Below, in pieces: positions 35,001-46,882 of a stretch of 64,000 nucleotides of DNA (position 1 is the first letter of the stretch; each line of letters opens with the position of its first letter). This DNA comes from Undaria pinnatifida (Eukaryota; Sar; Phaeophyceae; Laminariales; Alariaceae). The translations under genes and the position numbers were made by a program. Below the pieces are notes generated by a model that saw nothing but the letters and a program-made list of their open reading frames with translations, did not search any database and was not told where the DNA came from. The stretch covers positions 19,056,629 to 19,120,628 of the forward strand of contig JABAKD010000002.1 in the NCBI GenBank assembly GCA_012845835.1, given 5' to 3'.

Positions 35001-36159
35001 CGACACAACCACGGACGACCCCGACTGATTCTGCTTCCGTTGCCAGTGAACACCGAACAGTTCCCCTCCAACCCAACGGTCGCGAATCCCCATCCGACAC
35101 CAATACCGCCACCCCCCTTTTGCCTCAACAACCCTGTAGGTTCACCACCTGAACCTAGGCAACCCCTACCCGTCCCTGAAGGCATCTCTGTGACGCCGCT
35201 GTCGCCACCGCCCCCTGCCCTAACATTCCGATAGGTTTACCACCTGAACCTTTGGTTTTGTTCCTTTCCGGTTATGACCTCTCCGAGCCGAGCATCGGCT
35301 TGGGTGGGCTCGTTCCCCCGTCCCTCCCAACCCACCACCACATCCCGCCGCTCCCATTTTCTGAGTTGGAGCTTATTTTGTTTCCGGGTATGAGCGTTTC
35401 GAACCGACTATCGGTTTGGGTGGGCTCGCTACCTCTCCTCTACGACCCACCTCTACCATTCCACCGCCCTCTTTTTCCGAGTTTGTTATTTATTTTTTTT
35501 TCGCCTCGGGCTCTTGAACCTTCCGAGCCTGGTACGTATGGGACCTTTTTAGCCAGAAATCGGGCCCTTCCACGGCCTCTTCGCTGCCCACATCGAAAGA
35601 TGTCAGCATCCCATCCCGGGTATCGTTTTGGGTGGGCTAGTTCCCCCTCCCTTTCGACCCACCATCACTATTCGCCCCCATCCACCGGCGACGCGCAAAC
35701 CGCGCACCCTTCCTGTTAGGCATTGACTTGGGTGGGCTCAAACCCCCTCCCTCCTGCCCCATGCACCACCACGTTTCGCTGGAAATACTTTCGGCAACTC
35801 ACCGTTGCGGACCATACCAAAATCCGACCCCTTCTCCGCGCCAAAACCTCCGTCGGGTCTATTTCGGCCCATGACATCGCCTTCGGTTCGCTAGCCAGCT
35901 CCGAAAAAGGCGCCGAGGACGCTGGCGCTCCTCCTGGATCGGCTTTCAGGCCGTCCTTCGTTCTCCCCAGCGCCCACCATTGGCGCATACCTTTTTGGCC
36001 CTTCTCATTCTTCGTCGGACCATTATTTTCCCGGAGCCGTCATCGCTCCACAGCCGTCGCTGGAAACTGTGGACTGCCCTTCCGACTACGGTTTTTCTCG
36101 CCAATACCTGTGGCTACACTTCCAAGATCATCGAACCCCCCCCATCGCCGCGCGAACAC

Positions 36160-36520
36160 CGCGACCAGAGCTCCATCGTCACCTGAGCTTCGTCGTCAGC
36201 TGAGCTTTGCCACCAGAGCTCCATCGTCACCTGAGCTTCGTCGTCACCTGAGCTTTGCCACCAGAGCTCCATCGTCACCTGAGCTTCGCGACCAGAGCTC
36301 CACCTTCAACGGAGTTCCACCTTTCACCAGAGCTTCGTCGTTACCTGAGCTTTGCCACCAGAGCTCCATTGTCACCTGAGCTCCATCGTCACCTGAGCTT
36401 CGCGACCAGAGCTCCACGTTCACCGGAGTTCCACGTTTCACCAGAGCTTCGTCGTCACCCGAGCTTCGCGACCAGAGCTCCACCTTTGTCAGAGCTCCAC
36501 CTTTCACCTGAGCTCCACCT
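36160..36520 (+). repeat. Minisatellite inside LARD
   Basis: Many imperfect copies of a short unit built from CACCTGAGCTTCG, CACCAGAGCTCCA and related variants. It would encode repeated Arg-Ala-Pro-Ser-Ser-Pro-Glu-Leu if translated. Confidence 0.8.
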
Positions 36521-37979
36521 TCGTCTTCCGCGACTTCATCATTCGATGTCTTTCTCCTTCAAGCCACTACCAACGTCAAGGAAGCCTTTTCTTTTTTGGC
36601 CACTACAACCGGCCCCGGTATTGTCGCCACCATCTACTCCGACCATCTGGGAATTGTTTCACCGACTTCTGCAGCCATGCATAGATGGGCCTGTCGCTTC
36701 AAACCGCTACCAGCGGCGAGGCGCCCTCTCCCTGGCCACTACCACCGACTCCGGCGTCATCGCATCGTCAGCGCCGACCAGCTGGGACATATTTCGCCGA
36801 CTCCTGCAGCCACCGCGCCGGTAGGTTTGCTCCTTCAGTCCGCTACTAACCGCCCCGGCATCACAGCCATCGCCGGCAACTTCGGGTCTTCTCTACCGCC
36901 TATTCCAGCAACCACGTCATTATCCTCGCCGCGTACAAAGCGAACTCTACCACCGCGAGAACCGCAGGCATCTCCACAGGCCCACTTTCAAGAACTACTA
37001 CAGCGTCAACGCTTGCGCCTACATGTACGCTGCGGAACACGCACATTCCACCACCGCGTACGCTATCCGCCACCTTCTTCAACCTACCATATTGAGCTAC
37101 TGCAACCTCGTCTTCTTCCGTCAACTAGCTCCAACCGCATCGTCCGCAAACAACCCGTCCTCACCGGGTCGTGCTTGGAGCTCTTCAACGCGTTCTACTG
37201 GACCATCATCCGTCTCCAGCGCTCCTACCACATCTTCCGCGAACACCACGACGTAACTGTCTCGCGATCGGAGCGCTGCAGCACACCCTAGTACGACCAC
37301 CAGCCGCGTTTCATCGGATCTTTCTTCAAACTCTACATCACCCGGTTCCAGGATCAACCTACGGCGTCTCTACTGCATATCTTCGCGGAGCACCATCTAC
37401 GGACTGGCGTGCCTACAACGCCACGCGACAGGGATATCTGCAGCCAGGGTATTACCGCGTTGAGTCGCACTTACCCTTTTGTCTTGTTGTCCCTCCGCCT
37501 AACCATGTTTCTTGAGTTCCTTCTTGAGTTTTTTTCCATGGGATTTGTTTTGTGCGCATTGACTTCTTGATTTTCTCTTTTGGGTTTGATTTTGTTCTTC
37601 AGTTAGTTTCAAGGTGCCTCTTCTTTGCCTTGACCTTTAGGATTGTCACACTTTTGACCAGCACGTATGTTCGCGTGCTTGCGTCGGTGTGCTACCCTGA
37701 CTTTTCGGGTTGCCCTACTTTTGACCAGCACATATGTTTGCGTACTCGCGTCGGTGTGCTACCCTGACCGTCCAGCCACTGATTTAGCTGGCTCCATTTT
37801 CGTAACCAGGCCGAAAATTTGTGATGGTTCCGTCTTCCTGTGTGTGCCGGTTTAACCTGCCCCGTTTTCGTAACTTGGCTCAAACCTGGCGTGACTTCTT
37901 TTTCCCTCGTCGGTTTAGCGTACCCTTGTTTCGCAGCGCCCGAAACCGCTGTGGTATTTTTTTTCGTTGGCCTTCCCCT

Positions 37980-38300
37980 TGATTTCTGCAATACGCACGA
38001 AATAGGTGCATATTGGGCATCGTATATGTCTCCAAAACCGCTGTGGCATGCCCATCTTGGCTCTCCCGCTTTTTGCACTACGTACGTCATTGGTACTTAA
38101 TGAGGCGTCATATTTGGCTTCTTACCGCTTTGGCATATATGTCTTAGCCCTTCCCCAAATATTTGCACTCCGTACGTCATAGGTGCTTATTGAGGCGTCG
38201 TATTTGTTCTGTTACCACTGTGGTATACGTGGTATGTGCTCTGGCCCTTCCTCTAATTTCTGTACTACGCACGCCGTAGGTGCTTATTGAGGCGTGTTGT
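37980..38300 (+). repeat. Three to four tandem ~85-100 bp units inside LARD
   Basis: Units share GCACTACGTACGTCATTGGT/AGGTGCTTAT followed by TGAGGCGT, near 38,070-38,110, 38,165-38,200 and 38,260-38,295. Confidence 0.7.
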
Positions 38301-41300
38301 CCCCCTTGTTTGCGTCATATTGCCCTGCACAAGTTCCATCTTCTCGGTTGGACATCCAAGTGCTTTCGCGTATGTTTTCCCCGTTTTTTTTGTCACTTAG
38401 CTTCCGGTAGGAATGGCTCTATAGTAGGCCACATTTTTAGAGTTTCACGACATCAACGTTTTGCTAGTATTTTCGGGTCCGTCGTTTGTTCACGACCCCC
38501 CCCCTCTCTAGGCTTCTTTATAGTATCAACCCCTGAAACCGTGGTAGTTTCGCTTGGTCCTTATTAGCCTGAACTTCGCTTGCACGCTGTGCATGCGCGC
38601 CGCTAGCATTGTTAGAGTTGTACGTGACTTGCCCCCTCCCTCTGTCCGGCTTACGGTATCAGCCCGCGACATCGTAATAGTTTCGCCTGATTCCTTCTCA
38701 GCCGAGATATCGTCTGCAACGTGTGCGTGCTCTTTCGCAGAGTTTCTGAGCCCTCCGTTGTGTTAAGACCCCGTTTTTACCGCTCTCACGGTATGAGTTG
38801 ACATTAATATCGTGTTAGCATGGTTTTTCTATCTTGGTTTCCCTTCCCTCTGCACTATGTGCCGGATGGGAACGTACACCCCCTCCTCTCTGCAGTGTGT
38901 GCGTTTTCGGAACGTATTTCCTCCCGACTCTGGCGTTCGTGAATTTTCGGAACCGATACCTTCCGCTTTCGCGTCCATGCAACGCGGGTATTATTTGATT
39001 TTTTTTTTGTTGTTATTTCTGGTCACGCTTGCTCCTTAGTGGTTATCGCTGTGCGCAGTTAGCGGCCGACCGTAGTAGTACTCTCTCCTTTCTTCTGGGA
39101 GTGAACGCTTAGTGCGCGTATTAGCTTTGGACCCTACTGTCTCAGTACAATTCTACCTGGTAGTTACCAGTATCGTCAGTGTTATCGCCTTGTGGCCCCC
39201 CAAAGTATTCCCTTACAGTCTCAGTATCATTGAGGCCCCAACAACGTTTGAACTTAGTATTATGCCTTCTGTCTTCTTTGCCGCATTCAAAGTACGGCAC
39301 TTGTTCGTTTCTCGGTGATCTTTATGTGCGCCTTGATCCTGAACTCGCGCCCAAGTTGTTCCACTTTTCTACAGTACGACGAGTGTCCGCCTTTGTGGTT
39401 TTGCTTCCGCCTTCTACGGCCTATGTAGCCTGCCCACGTTTCGTGCATACCGACGAAACATGGCGTTTCCGAACCATGTCGAGGTTTTCCATCGTCTCGT
39501 GCCCACCGCGCCCTATGCGCTTGGTGACAACATGGATGCTTTCCGCGTTATTTCGCTTCGTTTTTAGCGAGGCATTACCTCCTCCCTTCTTGTTGCTGTT
39601 GGACTTTCCTTGCCCCTTGGCATACTTCTCTTTTGTTGTTGGACATTTCTTGCTTCTTGGTATACTTCTTTCCACGACTGACGTCACTGCACTTTAGCCC
39701 CAGCCACTTGGTATTACGGCATTCCAGCTATTGCTACTAGCTATGGTCCCATGTTGTCGACCACTGGCTTCACATTGAGAGCCCCCCGTAGATTCCACGT
39801 TAGCGGTCTCGTGCTGACTCTCCAGCCCATCTGTCGGTTCTCTTTGGCCTCTGCCTTTTTGTTTGGTCGTACCGGCCCCTAAGAGCCCCTTGCTATCGGG
39901 CTCCGTTCTAGCTTTGTAGCCAGCGGATCTATTCCCCTGGACCACTATTTCTTACCTTTTTTTTCTCGGCACCGCTGCCCCTACGGTCCAACGACACTGA
40001 CCCCCGTTCTGGCTTTGCAGCCAACAGGTCTTGTTTCTCTCGACCACTTTTTCTTGTTTCTTTTTGGGATACCTGCCCATAGGGTTCAACTACACCGGCC
40101 TTAATCATGGGTTTACAGCCCATCCTGACTGTGCAGTCCACAGGCCCTCCCCTCTTGGCCCCGTTTTGCTCTTGGCTTGTTGGCGTACTTGTCGCATCGG
40201 GCCCACGTTTTGACTCCAGTTTGGCTTCGCAGCCCATATAGGTCGTTCCCTGTTGACCCCCTTTCGTGTTGTTTTTTTTTTTCGGCGAAATCGCTTTCGG
40301 AGGTATGCCTTCGCTACGTACCTAGTGTTGCTCGTTTTCTGAAAGTAGCCTTTCAAGGTCCTTTGCTATGGACCCTTCTTTTTGTCAGGCCGCAGTACGT
40401 TGCTATGACACGATTTGCCTACTTCCCGTTTTTCCCTGCATTTTTCTCGGTTACCTTTTTAGGGTTGCTCCACGTTAGCGACCCCGTGTTCCCGACGTAT
40501 AGTACCTAGCTGCGGCTTTCTTCACATTTGTCTTTGTTCCCTGCATCCTTTCTGGAGCTGGACACTTCCAGCGCTGTTTTGAGCTGAACGAGTATCTTCT
40601 TCTTGACCCCATTTTTTGCTTGCTTTGGTATGGTTGAATAGCCTCGCTACGTTTGCTGGCATTGTTCCCGTTATTAGTTGGCCTCTCAAGGTGTCATATT
40701 TCGACTCTCTTTCTGGCTTCCGATAGTGCCTCCCGTCTTTCTGGTGTCTACGATTCAGTTTCGTCCTTGTTTGCGTATAGCTTTGGCTAGGTGACCTCAC
40801 CACATATTTCTTCCCGTTTTCATGGTACTGTACCCAGATAGCTTTCAAGGGTACTCCACTGTTGCCCCCCGGTTAAGCTTTCCGGCGTATCACACACGCC
40901 TCCAGTACCACCATTTTGGTGTTGTCTGTGCCACTGTTTTAGGTGTTGTCTTTCACTGCGTTTTCGCGATTTGTTTTGGTAGCCTCGGTTTTCCGTTCTA
41001 CAGTTCGACCAAGGGCCTTATGCTAGCCTCCTAGGTCGCATATTACGGCCCCTGTGCTTCCGTTAAACCTCAGCGTACTGGTTCTTTATAGTTTTGCCTT
41101 TCGACCAATGGTCCCACGTCAGCCTTCCAGGTCCAACCTTGCGGACCCTGACATTATTTTAGGCACTTTTCTTTGTTTTTTCTTGTTTCAGGCTCTTTCT
41201 CTCCTGCCTTTGGACCAATGGCCCGACGCTTGCGTACTTCTTCGCGTCTTAGTTGTTGCTCTTTCACCGTCCAACCGATGGCCCCACGTCAGCTGTCAGT

Positions 41301-41782
41301 GTCCAACGTAGCGGACTCTGACGTTCTTAAGGCAGTGCTTCTTGATTTCTCTAGGCCTTCCGGCAAATGGACCGACCGCCCGCCCCTTCGGCACTACGCT
41401 TCAGGCCGTAAACTCGTTTGGCCTTCACAGCGTGCCACGTGTCCCCTTCTTCTCTTCTGACTTGGTTTCCGCGTCTATACCTTCTTCTTTGGCCGCCTTC
41501 GCATCCTTGCGCTCAGTGGCCGCGCCCTTCGTGTCATCGTAGGCCGATTGCTACTGGTATACAGTAGGTACATACCCTTTCTCGAGCTCTCATGGTTGTG
41601 AGCTCCATCATAGGGTTGTATATCTTGCAATGGGGCGTTTAAGCCTCATTATTACGAGGTGTGGGGGAATCTATAGCCTCATTTTCGTTTGTTTCGAATA
41701 GCCGCATCTTCGATCCCCCTCCCAATTTTTGATGTTTTGTTGACATCATTTAATGGGCAGGTGATCTGCATCTACGACTATT

Positions 41783-41795
41783 CAGGGTGGGCTAA
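41783..41795 (+). other. Polypurine tract of the LARD
   Basis: CAGGGTGGGCTAA directly precedes the 3' LTR and differs by only two bases from the tract of the chromovirus at 8597-8609. Confidence 0.7.
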
Positions 41796-42314
41796 TGTTA
41801 TAGAGTGCCAGTATAGCTGGCAATAGATTCGGTAGGATAGTCCACAGATTCATGGTCTATTGGCCACAAGAAGGTTCTCTCAAACGGAATATTCTGAGTG
41901 AAGCGGATAACCCGTAGGATCTAGTTAGTTTATACCACAAGAGCGTTCCCGGTAATGGAACGTTCTTCCTCTGGACAAGATAGATAGAAGTAAGCGCGTT
42001 AGGCGCTCATGGGAATATAGAGCATCTGGGAGAACGTTCCTTGTACGTTCCATAGGTGAAGGTCCGGAAGAGAGCACAGCAGCAAAGCTGGGGTGAAGCG
42101 AACTCTGTGAGCTTCACGCCACCCCCGTGCTCTCACTCCTCCTCCTCCTTCTCCTCCTCCTTCTCCTCCTCCTCCTCTTCCTGTCTCCTCGAGCTTGTCA
42201 TAGCTCAACGCCAATAATGAGAAATCTATAAAGAAGAACCGGTGCTGTCTCCAAGCGAAGCTGATACCCCTGCGTCCCTTCCCTCCCACCTTCCGGTACC
42301 ACGACACCTTCACA
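41796..42314 (+). repeat. 3' LTR of the LARD
   Basis: 519 bp direct repeat of 28519-29037 with five transitions seen. It is followed by the ATAC target duplication. Confidence 0.92.
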
Positions 42315-42553
42315 ATACCCCCCCCTGTTGACCATGAATTCCCCCCTTTTGACCGAAACCATACACCCTTTTGACCAATTATAACACCCTCAAAAGCGAG
42401 TACAACAAAGACGGCTGAAGTTCACCGCCCAACAACGCAGAGAGACCACGAGCGGAACATACCCAGTATCTTCTTCGAAACTCGTTGTGGGTATCGCCGC
42501 ATTGTTTGCTCTTATCCATCACCGAGAAGATACGCATTATAAGAATCGTGTAA

Positions 42554-42852
42554 TGTTGATTTGGGATTTTCAGTATGACATGTACGTATCAGTTTCGTGC
42601 CGTTTCGGGCTATTGGGTTATTATTGGGCACATGTATTAATAGTACCTGAGTGACGTTCTTGATGGGTGGCGTTCTTGATGGTAGACTGCAGTAAGCTCT
42701 TGCTCGGGAGCTCACTCTTCTCGGAGGTCTTACGCACGAGTTCTCTTTTCGGAGGTCTCACGCATGAGTTCTCTGCTCTCCTTGCCTCTACCCTGTGGTT
42801 GGGAGACATAATACAATGGCTTGAAACCTCCCCCGCTTGGAGCTAACAAACA
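42554..42852 (+). repeat. 5' LTR-like repeat of the 3.1 kb element
   Basis: Direct repeat of 45378-45655. Shared blocks include GATTTTCAGTATGACA, TTTCGTGCCGTTTCGGGCTA and the paired TCTCGGAGGTCTTACGCACG units. Confidence 0.68.
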
Positions 42853-43185
42853 CTGTAGAGCGAACCAATTTGATCTAGCCTCATGAGGGGTCTACGGGTC
42901 AGCAGTATTGGAACAGGGCCGTACTTTCATCGAAGCTTAGTGGAGAAGGAAGGACCATGTTTGTGGAGCCAGCCTTTTTCGAGATCAGCGGAGACGAGCA
43001 GCAAGGCGCAAGGAAGAGTCCGGTGGGAAGAAGGAGAGAGCCAACGCTGGTATGGCAGGGAGGGATGCTGTACTGCCATCGTCAGAATTCTCCGATGGTG
43101 GAAGAGGGAGGGCAGCTTGATAGGCGAGTCGTCTTCAGACCCAGAGATGATGTTTTTTTTGGAGACGTCGTTTTCAGGGAAAAGC

Positions 43186-43221
43186 CACTGCTGCTGTAGA
43201 CTATGTACTACAGCAGCAGTA
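43186..43221. repeat. CTG/CAG hairpin
   Basis: ACTGCTGCTGTAG and CTACAGCAGCAGT form an inverted repeat around an eight-base loop, inside the 3.1 kb element. Confidence 0.7.
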
Positions 43222-44042
43222 GCTAAAGCCCTACGGTGGAGCTTGACCGTAGGCAGGGAGTAGCAGCAGCTTACGTCCATGGTGATAGCATAACCTATGA
43301 CACCCCCACTGTATACGGCGGACAGGGGGGTTTACAGCAGCAGCTGAAAGCCCTATGGCGGAAGTACAGCCGTAGGCACCCTCGCCGTGTGTTGCGAGCG
43401 GGGGATTCTTATTTGCAAGGCATGTATCTTGTTATATATTGGGCGTGCGCCCTCGACTTCAGAAGGTTGGTTGTGGAGGCAGCAGGTATGGGGTTATCTG
43501 CATTTTCCGCGAGAAGTCGCATGGCCGCCAGCCGTGTGCACTCTACCATGGTGAATGATGTGGTAGGGCGAAGCCGCGCGGCATAATAGCCGCGTGGTTC
43601 CTGCTGCTGGTAACAGTGGTAGGAAAGGACGTGGGGTAATCGTGGGCTGTCTGCAGCAGTACCAAATAACGATGGGGTTTCGTCCTGGCAACAAGTCGAG
43701 CGGCATGGCCGCACGCACTCCATGATATGCAGCAGCAACAGCAGCAGCAGGAGAGGTCATGGAGGGAGCAGATCGGTTCATTATTTTGCCAGCCGGAGCT
43801 TCATGGTTCGGCAACATCGCGGGGCGGGAAGGGGGTACAGGTGTGGTCAAAGTGGTGAATCTATTTTTACGATGGATTCACTTTTCGATCGAAGCATTGT
43901 TTTTGGCCGAATATGACGTTTATTTGTTTACGGCAAGAGTGAAGACCCGTTAAATAGTAGGCGATTCATTTGCGGTTAAAGTGGAGACCCGCAGATAGTA
44001 CCATCTAAGATTCGTTCTGGATGGTACACGTAGCCCTTTTCG

Positions 44043-44303
44043 CCAGGTAGTTTAGAAGTGTTTTTCAGGTTCAAATCAAACAGTTTTTGTAAATCCGAAA
44101 ATTTGTAGTGTTTTTCTGGTGTAGACAGGACCAGAAGGGAACTGGTGGAACTGATATACATACGATAACGCTTGGTAGATTCGAAAGTGTGCTTCATGTT
44201 CAAATCAAACAGGCTTTGTAAGTCCGAAAAACTTGTAGTGTTTTTCTGGTGTAGACAGGACCAGAAGGGAACTGGCGGAGCTGATATACATACAATAACG
44301 ATG
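44043..44303. repeat. Two tandem ~127 bp units
   Basis: Copies at about 44043-44170 and 44171-44303 share GTTCAAATCAAACAG, GTAGTGTTTTTCTGGTGTAG and ACAGGACCAGAAGGGAACTG. They lie inside the 3.1 kb element. Confidence 0.8.
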
Positions 44304-45377
44304 TGGAGAAAAGGGTACGTAGGTGCATCATGATGAGAGGTGTACCGCTGATGTATGGTATTGATGGTAGCATTGATAGTATTGAATTTCGCGGGTATCT
44401 TTTGTTTTGGCAGTAGTCTTCTGATTGATTGCAAAATAGAGGTGGGCATTTTCATGATTGATTGGTTGTTTTACCAACAGCATCACTTTGCAAATGCTTG
44501 TTCGCAAAGGAGGAGTGAAACGCGAAATGTTTTTGCGATGGTCGAATACTTTGCGTAGCTGGGAGGGCTTGAGCTGCTCGTGTCGACAGTGGCGGCATTT
44601 TAATTGTTTCTTTATTCGATTATTTGGAGATATAGCAAGCAAAAGCCCAAAGGAGAGTATTTTCGGTTTCATTATAGTTTGCGAATGACCAATATTTCGG
44701 GTAATTACGCTTGTTGGCGAGGATTGGTTAGATTGGCTAATAGATCTCGCTGGTATCTCTTGTTTGTGGTTGTCTACGTGTGTTGATGAGATGGGGTGGG
44801 ACGATTGTGACCGTACAGTACAGGACATACTGGTCTCAAATGAGAGAGGGGATGCAAAGTCGAATTAGTCATTGGATCACCAATGTTGATTTTCCGAACT
44901 TGATGGGTGGTTGCAATCTTGTTTGGGAATTCGAAGGATGAGATACTTTGAGAATTTGATTTAATTCTCAAGCAACTTTTTGCATTTGTTTTGCAATGAA
45001 AAACGGCGTGGCTTGTGGATGGTCAGATACTCTTTGTATCAGGGAGAGCGTATGCTAATTTTCGCGTCAGATAAACTCTGTGTTTGCAGACAAGAATTCA
45101 TGCAATATCGTTTTACCGGTATGATCTGCGTATCTATGGCGGTCGTAGGGGACAACGGGAGACCTTGCGATTTCTGGCATTTTATTTGTCGCATTAGTTT
45201 TTGCCCTGATGGCGCGGCTGTTATAATCTCTTCATGTGATTACACTTGTTGTAAGTGGAAGTATGGGAGAGGTTTTCGCTCATGGGGATGAGTTTCCTCT
45301 TGCCATTTTTGGTGTTTTAGGTTATGGAATTGAGTCAATTGTTGATTCGTCACTGTCTTGTGAAGAATCCGGGAGGG

Positions 45378-45655
45378 TGTTGATTTGGGATTTTCAGTAT
45401 GACAGTTACGTATCAGTTTCGTGCCGTTTCGGGCTATTGGACTATTATTGGGTGCCTAGTAGTACCTGGTTGGCGTTCTTGATGGTATACTGCTGTGCGT
45501 TCTCGCTCGGGAGCTCACTCTTCTCGGAGGTCTTACGCACGAGTTCTCTTTTCGGAGGTCTCACGCACGAGTTCTCTGCTCGACTTGCCTCTACCCTGTG
45601 GTTGAGAGACATAATACAATGACTTGAAACCTCCCCCGCTTGGAGCTAACGAACA
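45378..45655 (+). repeat. 3' LTR-like repeat of the 3.1 kb element
   Basis: Direct repeat of 42554-42852, 21 bp shorter because of small deletions, and preceded by a polypurine-like GGGAGGG. Confidence 0.68.
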
Positions 45656-45659
45656 TAGA

Positions 45660-45786
45660 AGTCCCCCGATAGTGCCGGCTGTGCCTGTGAATCGCTTGAC
45701 AAAGATATGTACTTTCAGTACTGGAAGTAGTGCGGGGAGTAGTGCCGGTATTTACGGCTGACACATACCGGCACTATTGAGGGACT
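45660..45786. mobile_element. ~127 bp inverted-repeat element (MITE-like)
   Basis: The left arm AGTCCCCCGATAGTGCCGG and right arm CCGGCACTATTGAGGGACT are inverted copies with a few mismatches. The interior repeats TAGTGCCGGTA again. It abuts the end of the 3.1 kb element directly. No coding capacity. Confidence 0.5.
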
Positions 45787-45799
45787 AGTACATATAGTG

Positions 45800-46745
45800 C
45801 CTCCTTTTTTTTTTTTTTTTTTTTTCATATTTACCCCTCGTTTTCTTCGTGGTTTTCCCCTATCACCGATTAAATAGAAATATACCACATGCCTCCACAC
45901 ACATAAGAAGTATAGTATAACACTGCGGCCGTGTATACCCCCGCCACAAACTCACCCCCCCCCCCCCCCGGTAGATATACAAGAAACAACGCACCGGATT
46001 CCCCCCCCCCCCCCCCCCCCCCCCCCTCGCGCTCCTTCTTCCCTCCATGCCTAGCCGGTTAAACATAATAATGCATGAAATTGGAACCCCCCCCCCCCCC
46101 CTCGCTGCCTGATCGATTATAACATGATTTGCCACAGGTTTACACATATGAAAAGTATGTTATAACACTGCGACCTTGTATACCCTCGAGATAAACTGTT
46201 GGAACCCGCAACCCGCCCCCGCCCCCCTCCCCCCCCCCCCCCACCCCCACCCCAACCCCCACTAACGATGAAACAGAAACTATGAAACAAGAAAAGTATG
46301 CCATTACACTGCGAACATGTTCACCCCCACGCTAATTTAATTACCCCCCCCCCCGCCCCCCCTCCTTAACCCTCATCAACTTACGGTTATATAGAAATAC
46401 ACTCAAAAAAAGTATGCCCCCCCCCCCCCCCCCCCCCTTCTCAACTCACAGGTTTACCCTCCCCCGCTGCCTGACCCATTAAACATTATTTGCCACAGGT
46501 TTACACACATAAAAAATACCCTCGCGATGAACCGTTATAACCCCCCCCCCCCCCCTCCTCCCAACGATGAAACAGAAACGATGAAACAAATAAGTATACC
46601 ATTACACTGCTGTGACATTGAGTAACCCCACGCCAATTAAATCCCCCCCCCCCCCCCCTAACCCCCATCAACTTACAACTACATAAAAAATAAAAACATA
46701 TTATAAGCTCTTCCCCCTCCCCCCCCCCTCCACCCGCTCTCATCT
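45800..46745. repeat. Poly-C tandem array upstream of the Penelope-like element
   Basis: C homopolymers alternate with short A/T-rich blocks. Recurrent blocks are CGCTGCCTGA (46103, 46465), GCCACAGGTTTACACA (twice), ACGATGAAACAGAAAC (46266, 46564) and TTACACTGCG / ATAACACTGCG. This gives a repeat spacing of about 300-360 bp. Homopolymers make exact lengths unreliable. No gene seen. Confidence 0.75.
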
Positions 46746-46882
46746 ACCACACCATAAACTTTACGACACACCAGATTACACTTGGACGACCTGGTCTTTG
46801 GAAACCTGAAGACCTGATCACACACCATCAGGAACAAGACGTGTAACCAAAAGCAGTCAGGCATTTAGACCCCCGATCAATC

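Larger units (their letters stand above)
29055..41782 (+). other. LARD internal region, non-coding or gag-derived, rich in tandem duplications
   Basis: No conserved protein domain was recognised. The longest frames (32186-32965, 36596-37291, 34207-34875, 35723-36379) overlap each other in different frames and encode low-complexity Pro/Ser/Arg/His-rich sequence, so they are probably not genes. About 31.9-37.5 kb is C-rich on this strand, and 37.5-41.7 kb is T-rich. Local tandem duplications recur: 35.28-35.75 kb (TTGGGTGGGCT units), 36.16-36.52 kb, 37.64-37.78 kb, 37.98-38.30 kb, 39.60-39.68 kb and 41.10-41.33 kb. Confidence 0.6.
28519..42314 (+). mobile_element. 13.8 kb LTR retrotransposon lacking pol (LARD)
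   Basis: 519 bp LTRs (28519-29037 and 41796-42314) start TGTTATAG and end CTTCACA. They flank 12.76 kb and are bordered by the perfect 4 bp duplication ATAC (28515-28518, 42315-42318). A TGG-initial primer binding site begins two bases after the 5' LTR and a purine tract precedes the 3' LTR. Only five LTR differences were seen, all transitions, so the insertion is recent. No Gag, protease, RT or integrase motif was found, so it must be mobilised in trans. Its polypurine tract and sub-terminal motif match the chromovirus at 1-8.9 kb, a plausible helper family. Confidence 0.9.
42554..45655 (+). mobile_element. 3.1 kb short LTR-type element without pol
   Basis: Direct repeats 42554-42852 (299 bp) and 45378-45655 (278 bp) start TGTTGATTTGGG and end AACAAACA / AACGAACA. 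A purine tract GGGAGGG immediately precedes the second. The 2.5 kb interior has no recognised domain. No TGG primer site follows the first repeat and the immediate flanks (GTAA / TAGA) do not match. It may therefore have lost its flanks by recombination, or its true ends may differ slightly. The class is TRIM or small LARD by structure. Confidence 0.6.

Noticed and set aside
36160-36520. Possible CRISPR-like array
   Set aside because: Units are directly adjacent and imperfect, with no unique spacers, in a eukaryotic retroelement.
36596-37291. 231-residue open frame inside the LARD
   Set aside because: Same reason as the other LARD frames: biased composition, several overlapping frames and no recognisable motif.
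43236-43586. 116-residue open frame inside the 3.1 kb LTR-type element
   Set aside because: No recognisable Gag or other domain, and it spans local duplications.
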